DNA of 64,000 nucleotides from Excoecaria cochinchinensis. Its lineage: Eukaryota > Streptophyta > Magnoliopsida > Malpighiales > Euphorbiaceae. The position numbers were made by a program, and so were the translations under genes. The stretch is from the NCBI GenBank assembly GCA_947683425.1, contig CANTUQ010000106.1:4674001-4738000 (forward strand), read 5' to 3'. Positions 59,501-64,000 of this stretch are shown piece by piece (the first letter of the stretch is position 1; every line of letters starts with the position of its first letter). The notes under the pieces are model-generated. The model was not told where the DNA came from and ran no database searches. It saw only the letters and a list, made by a program, of their open reading frames with translations.

Positions 59501-61702
59501 GTTTGAAGAAAGTACACATTCAAATGGTTTGTGCGCTAGTTTTGCACATAGTGCTAAATATTCCAGTCTGGAGGAAATGTATGTCTTGAATGGTCATCAT
59601 ATTGCAGGCCACTAACCATTACCTTCGGAGTTGTTGTCCATAGTTTCAAGCTTGCCCTGCAAATCCTTTAATAACTGCATCTATTTTATTTATTATCTTC
59701 TATTTACTGCAAAGAATAGAGGAAATTTGTTGTCCGCCTGATAATTTTGACCTTTTGATTTCTGAACTTAAATCCTTTACTTCTGAAAGAAACATTCACC
59801 TTTTACTTGGTCCTCCTTTGGGTATCAAAAGCTATTCTTTTTACTTTTCATCAATATAATGTTCGACATGTTTCTGTTTTCAATGTTCAGGCTTTGGATA
59901 CATTCAATGCAGCGGTTGTTTCTCCAGTATATTATGTAATGTTTACAACTCTAACTATCATTGCTAGTGCCATAATGTTTAAGGTAAAAGAAATGCTTTG
60001 AAATTTTGTAGGATCTGTTTCTTATGTGTAATTATATTGTGACTAGAATTACCTAGAATCAATGTATTCAGAGTGGCTTTTTTTCACATTTTCTACAGGA
60101 TTGGTCAGGCCAAAATGCGAGCAGCATAACCTCTGAGATATGTGGATTCATAACTGTACTGTCAGGAACAGTAATTCTTCATGCAACAAGAGAACAGGAG
60201 CCACCACCTCCTCTAGGTACACATGACTCTTGTCCTTTCTCTCCTTTCCTATCCTAGGTTAAGAAGGAAGTCAGTTAGTTTGTTGGTTGCTCTAATTTGA
60301 GCTTGCCACTGTCCAATCCATTTATTCTTTTCTAGATTAAGGACGAGCTAAATGGATGTGCTTTGGCGTTTATCTTACTAATCTCTAGCTGTCAGCCATT
60401 CTTGTCTGATTGTTTGAACACAAACAGATCTAGTAGTGACAGGTTGATATTGAGTTAACTTTTGTATGTTTGCTCCTTAAGTTCATTGAGAGAAGAGTTC
60501 TGCCTTTTTTGTGGTATGTTTTGCTGCTAAAAATCCCTAGGTTTAGCACTAAATCTGTTATTGGCTTTTGCATTTGGTACTGGAATGACATCAGGGATAC
60601 TCAAATAGGCTCAATTGCTGGAATCTCTGCATATATTGATATAAGCATTAGAAGCTTAGATATTAATACACTCGGAAAAATTCGAAATTCTGGAAATGCG
60701 TACTTTATTGATAAGAAAAGCAATGATATACATAGGCTTAAAAATAAGTCTAAAGTTTTATGGAGAACTCCAAAAACTTATCTTAATGTTGCAAGGGATT
60801 TGGAGTTCTATGAAGAACTGACTATTAAGCTATTCTTGATGGGGCGAGGATCAAAATGAGATTCGAAGAGAAGAAAAGGAAAAACTCAAAACTCAAAAAC
60901 AAAAGAAAAGGAAAAACTCAAAACTCAAAAACAAGTCCTGAAAGCATCTAACCCAGTTGGTTCCTGGTAAGATAAAAATTGAGAGTATGCCGACGCCCTA
61001 AACTAAAATTAAGCTGTTCTTGCAACTAATTTATTTGAATAAACGCATATAAGAGTTTCTGAAAGGACTAGAAAGTTCAGTAGTGTCCTAAATGAGCCCC
61101 ATCTAAACCTAGATCAAAAATATAAATTACTGATAAGTTGTGAATTTGCCCCTTAGTAAGCTCTGATATTCATTGGAAGGTGGGAAACATCAAATTTGTT
61201 TTCTTGTCTGGGTTGGCTAAGAAGCTTGTTTTGTTCTGCTATATGAGCCTTAGACTTGCGTTTTTGTGGAATTCATGGATGTCCTTGCAAGCCGCAAGTT
61301 GTGAAGTAATTCATGCAATTATCTTGTACCTCTGTAAAAAAGACCAGGCTCAAGTTCTCTTGGACAATCGCATGTTGGTATCTGTATGATACATGCTGTA
61401 CCAACAAATGAACTTTATGCCCCTATGTTGCCACATATCCAGCACCATGTCTTGTACCGTATTTGAACACAATTTTTGTTTGCTTCTTCCCAAATAAAAT
61501 GGTTTTGTTTTAACGTTTACTGGTTTTCAGCTGATTCTTTGTACATGTCATATTTTCTTTTGCTGGTGTCAACTGTGCAATTACATTGAGCTTATGATAT
61601 GGTGTCAACTGTGCAGGAACAGTAACATGGTACATTAATGAAGATTCTGTTAAGAGTATCGAAGAACATTTAATCAATATGCATAGTTCAGATGAGCAAT
61701 GA
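56518..61702 (+). CDS. NIPA-family magnesium transporter (probable), 9 exons
   Basis: Complete gene of 331 codons. Exons: 56518-56641, 57419-57475, 57600-57690, 57792-57952, 58039-58166, 58315-58452, 59891-59983, 60099-60216, 61617-61702; all GT-AG with consistent phases. It is a multi-pass membrane protein of the NIPA group (drug/metabolite transporter fold) expected to move Mg2+. Recognisable family segments are GLILAVASSAFIGTSFILKK (residues 8-27), LLEPLWWAGM, GEVANFVAYVYAPAVLVTPL (about 64-83), AHFMLRERLQKMG, YVAASLSMVLALILHFEP, SIKAIGIAIKLTLEG and SPVYYVMFTTLTIIASAI. Hydrophobic stretches suggest eight or nine membrane passes; the C-terminal tail is short and hydrophilic. The ATG in GGAAAAAAAAATGGGAG is chosen because the family starts MGxSDN. 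An in-frame upstream ATG at 56464 is unlikely. Metal selectivity is inferred from the family. Confidence 0.9.
58453..59890 (+). other. Large NIPA intron
   Basis: Intron of 1.44 kb between exons 6 and 7. Ordinary T-rich intron sequence; no transposon ends or coding region seen. Confidence 0.6.
60470..60859 (+). other. Unexplained 129-codon open frame in the last NIPA intron
   Basis: The stretch has coding-like features (Lys- and Ile-rich, KNKSKVLWRTPKTYLNVARDL, then a KEKLKTQKQ-type tandem repeat after the stop near 60900). It lies inside the intron 60217-61616, so it is not part of the transporter. The AT-rich codon use resembles organelle genes, and a transferred plastid or mitochondrial fragment is possible, but I do not recognise the protein. 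Confidence 0.25.
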
Positions 61703-63027
61703 ATCTTTCCACTTTGAGGTGTTAGTAAGAGAAAGATGATCGGCTGTTGAATCATGAATGTATTTGCGGAACAAGGAGCTCCTGGTTTTCGGGAATAGTT
61801 TGTGGCATGGATATTGGAGTGGTTTTGTTAACATCTTCTCTCGACAAGCTGCAGGAGGAGGCCTATCACATTTTGCAACTCTCAAACAAGCTCTTGTATA
61901 GTTTGAGATTACTGTCAGAAAAGGTACTACACAAAAGGATGCACAGATATAATCACAGGTCCGATGATGTCCATAGCTCGTCATGATATTTGTAAATACT
62001 GATGTTTATTTGTTCTATCCAATCCATAATTACCATTGATGCCTTTGATGATCAAAGCGTATTAATCTGTTGTTATGTAGCATATTCAAATTGCAATTAC
62101 CAAGTTTGGATCTTTCAGTCTTTATTTCATTATATGTACAGAAAGAATGGTCTGAAAGAGGAATTACTACCCGGTAGCCCGAGGTTGACATGGTTGCGAT
62201 TATTGTTGTTTATGAACAATTAGCAGCTTGAATTGTTGGTTGTTTTGAGTTTTCAGATAGAAGGGACCATAGGTTATGGTCGTTGACCAGAAAGAAGGGG
62301 TTTTCTATGTAACTCTTCGAAGAGTGCAAAAACTAACGAGGTGGGGCGGCAAATACTGCATTAGCTTAACGTTTAAGCAATGTCCTAGACAGTTTTTCGT
62401 TCCCGTCGTAGAGACAAGCTCTCTGCTATAGTTTTACTCCGTATCTATGATCTCTATTTATTCCCATCTTTTTGTTATAGGAAAAACACATCTGCAAATA
62501 ATGTTTTTCTCCATTATATTGTTTTACTTTGAAGAATTAATATTAAATAATTTTACTTCTCAAGTCATTTGTATAAATTCAAATTTGATGGTTTTAAAAA
62601 CGAGACAAGTATATCCTCAAATTCCTAAATTATTATAAAAATTTTGGAAATTTTTAATAATTTAAAAATTGAATATATATTTTTTATTTGTTTTTTTAAT
62701 ACGAATGCGAATTCTATCTATCTGACACATTTTGATTTTAAAGTGTGTATATTGATTAAATCATTCAAAATTTAACGTGAAGTATTAAAAAAATATAAAT
62801 TTAATATTAAATTTTAAACATCATATATTCAATGTAGAAAATGTAATTGTTCAAAATTTAAATATTGAGAATGTGTTTTCTCATAATTTAATGACATATT
62901 TGGAAAAGAAAAGAGGGCATATTTAAGATTTAACCCTATTTAGATATTTACTGATAAAAAAAAAAAGGAAAAAAAATCGCAACCGTCCATTGCTTGGAGC
63001 TGGAAGAGAATCTCATCTCCTTCCCTC
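61703..63027. other. NIPA 3' UTR and spacer before eIF4B
   Basis: The first several hundred bases are the probable NIPA 3' untranslated region. From about 62560 to 62960 the sequence is very AT-rich with no coding signal. Short open frames on both strands have no recognisable features. Confidence 0.5.
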
Positions 63028-63033
63028 TATAAA
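63028..63033 (+). promoter_or_regulatory. TATA box of eIF4B
   Basis: TATAAA, 104 bases before the ATG at 63132. A GAGAGAGAG stretch in the leader (near 63085) is common in plant 5' untranslated regions. Confidence 0.6.
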
Positions 63034-63131
63034 CTGTCTTGCTCCCCTTCGCTGGCAAGTAACGCAAACGCATAACATTCTAGTGAGAGAGAGAGCGATT
63101 AGTTTTTTTCGGTTCTTGTAGTCAGAGAAAC

Positions 63132-64000
63132 ATGGCGGCAACATTACCTTCTCCATGGGGCAAGCCCGGCGCGTGGGCTTTAGACGCCGAAGAACACGAG
63201 GATGAACTCCGTCAACAACAATTAGAAACTCCAAAGGACAATAACACTTCCGGCGAAGGTGAATTCCCTTCTCTAGCAGCCGCCGCCGCCACAAAACAAC
63301 CGAAGAAGAAGAAGAACCAAACCCTCTCCTTAGCCGAATTCACCACCTACAGCTCGGCTAAGACGTCTCAGCCGAGCCAACAATCCAGAGGCCTTACCCA
63401 CGAAGATCTTCTCAATCTCCCCACCGGTCCCCGCCAGCGGTCGGCGGAGGAGCTCGACCGGACCAGGCTTGGCGGCGGCTTCAAATCCTACGGCATGAAT
63501 AATCGAAACGGCGACGATTCGTCTAATTCTCGATGGGGAGGCAGCAATTCTAGGGTTTCTGCTAGGGATAGGGATGCGAACAGAGAATTTGCACCGTCTC
63601 GTGCTGATGAGATTGATGATTGGTCCAAAACGAAGAAATCACCTGTCGGGAATGGCTACGAAAGGAGAGAAAGGGGCTCCTTTTTCGATTCTCAGTCAAA
63701 AGCTGACGAATTGGACAGCTGGGTTTCCAATAAGCCAATGGAGACACGGAGATTTGGTGCTGCAAACGGTGGATTTGAGAGGAAAGGGAGTTTCGATTCT
63801 TTATCTAGAGATAGACATGGGTTTAGTGGCAGTGCTGGTGCTTCGGATTCAGATAATTGGGGAAGGAAGAAAGAAGATAGCAATGTGACAGGAAGTGTAA
63901 GGCCTAAGCTTTTATTGCAGCCGCGTACGCTTCCTGTGAGTAATGATAATGGCACAGTTGCGAAGCCCAAGGGATCGAGTCCGTTTGGAGATGCAAGGCC
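63132..64000 (+). CDS. EIF4B: Plant translation initiation factor eIF4B, N-terminal part
   Basis: An open frame of 289 codons runs from ATG 63132 to the window end without a stop. eIF4B stimulates the eIF4A helicase and binds RNA, eIF3 and poly(A)-binding protein during cap-dependent initiation. Plant hallmarks are the start MAATLPSPWGKPGAWALDAE, EFPSLAAA near residue 45, LSLAEFTTY, LTHEDLLNLPTGPRQRSAEE (about 97-116), GGGFKSYG, repeated Asp-Asp/Ser-Trp motifs (EIDDWSKTKK, ELDSWVSNKP, DSDNWGRKKE) with Arg- and Gly-rich spacers, and KPKGSSPFGDARP at the window edge. The protein is Ser-, Gly- and Arg-rich and likely disordered. The C-terminal half lies outside the window. The start is supported by the family and by a TATA box upstream. 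Confidence 0.93.
   Translation, partial: MAATLPSPWGKPGAWALDAEEHEDELRQQQLETPKDNNTSGEGEFPSLAAAAATKQPKKKKNQTLSLAEFTTYSSAKTSQPSQQSRGLTHEDLLNLPTGPRQRSAEELDRTRLGGGFKSYGMNNRNGDDSSNSRWGGSNSRVSARDRDANREFAPSRADEIDDWSKTKKSPVGNGYERRERGSFFDSQSKADELDSWVSNKPMETRRFGAANGGFERKGSFDSLSRDRHGFSGSAGASDSDNWGRKKEDSNVTGSVRPKLLLQPRTLPVSNDNGTVAKPKGSSPFGDAR

Noticed and set aside
1..64000. A new multi-gene system or operon-like cluster
   Set aside because: The four host genes are ordinary housekeeping genes with separate promoters. Everything else is transposon-derived or simple sequence.

Overview
This is nuclear DNA of a flowering plant, probably a eudicot. It is AT-rich, its genes are split by GT-AG introns, and it is full of plant-type transposons: Ty1/copia elements, large Ty3/gypsy-like LTRs, an L1-type LINE, a CACTA element, a hAT element and MITEs. 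I could not name the species. There are four host genes, all on the + strand: the 3' part of NUP188 (9-34002), an intronless cytosolic cyclophilin (35431-35946), a NIPA-family magnesium transporter (56518-61702) and the 5' part of eIF4B (63132 to the window end).

NUP188 (9-34002) enters the window already in progress. I could place 23 exons, and their phases agree at every junction, giving 1586 codons and a stop. Four of its introns are very large (1234-5159, 5744-11090, 13434-18624, 19390-25299) and each carries copia material. These are decayed fragments on both strands in the first, a nearly complete element with both LTRs and a target-site duplication in the second, a 5'-truncated element in the third, and a 3' fragment beside a hAT transposase relic in the fourth. 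Smaller insertions are two hAT-like MITEs and a Stowaway-like MITE. Two local tandem duplications lie in later introns, and one of them copies the splice acceptor of the largest exon.

Between the cyclophilin and NIPA genes (36.8-55.6 kb) is a nest of transposons. A solo LTR stands alone at 36798-39353. An L1-like LINE on the minus strand (about 41366-55620) is split by three insertions: a solo LTR (42651-47310, itself carrying another LTR at 44223-46489), a second solo LTR (47585-49697) and a CACTA element (50352-53919). Target-site duplications and the reading frame of the LINE fix the breakpoints.

The four host genes have unrelated housekeeping roles (nuclear pore scaffold, protein folding, magnesium transport, translation initiation), and nothing suggests they act together. 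I found no CRISPR array, rRNA or tRNA gene, and no convincing new multi-gene system. The most unusual signals are palindrome-rich modules that differ in sequence but sit at the same offset in three related LTRs, three repeats inside a MITE with the spacing of a plant snRNA promoter, and the duplicated splice acceptor in NUP188.
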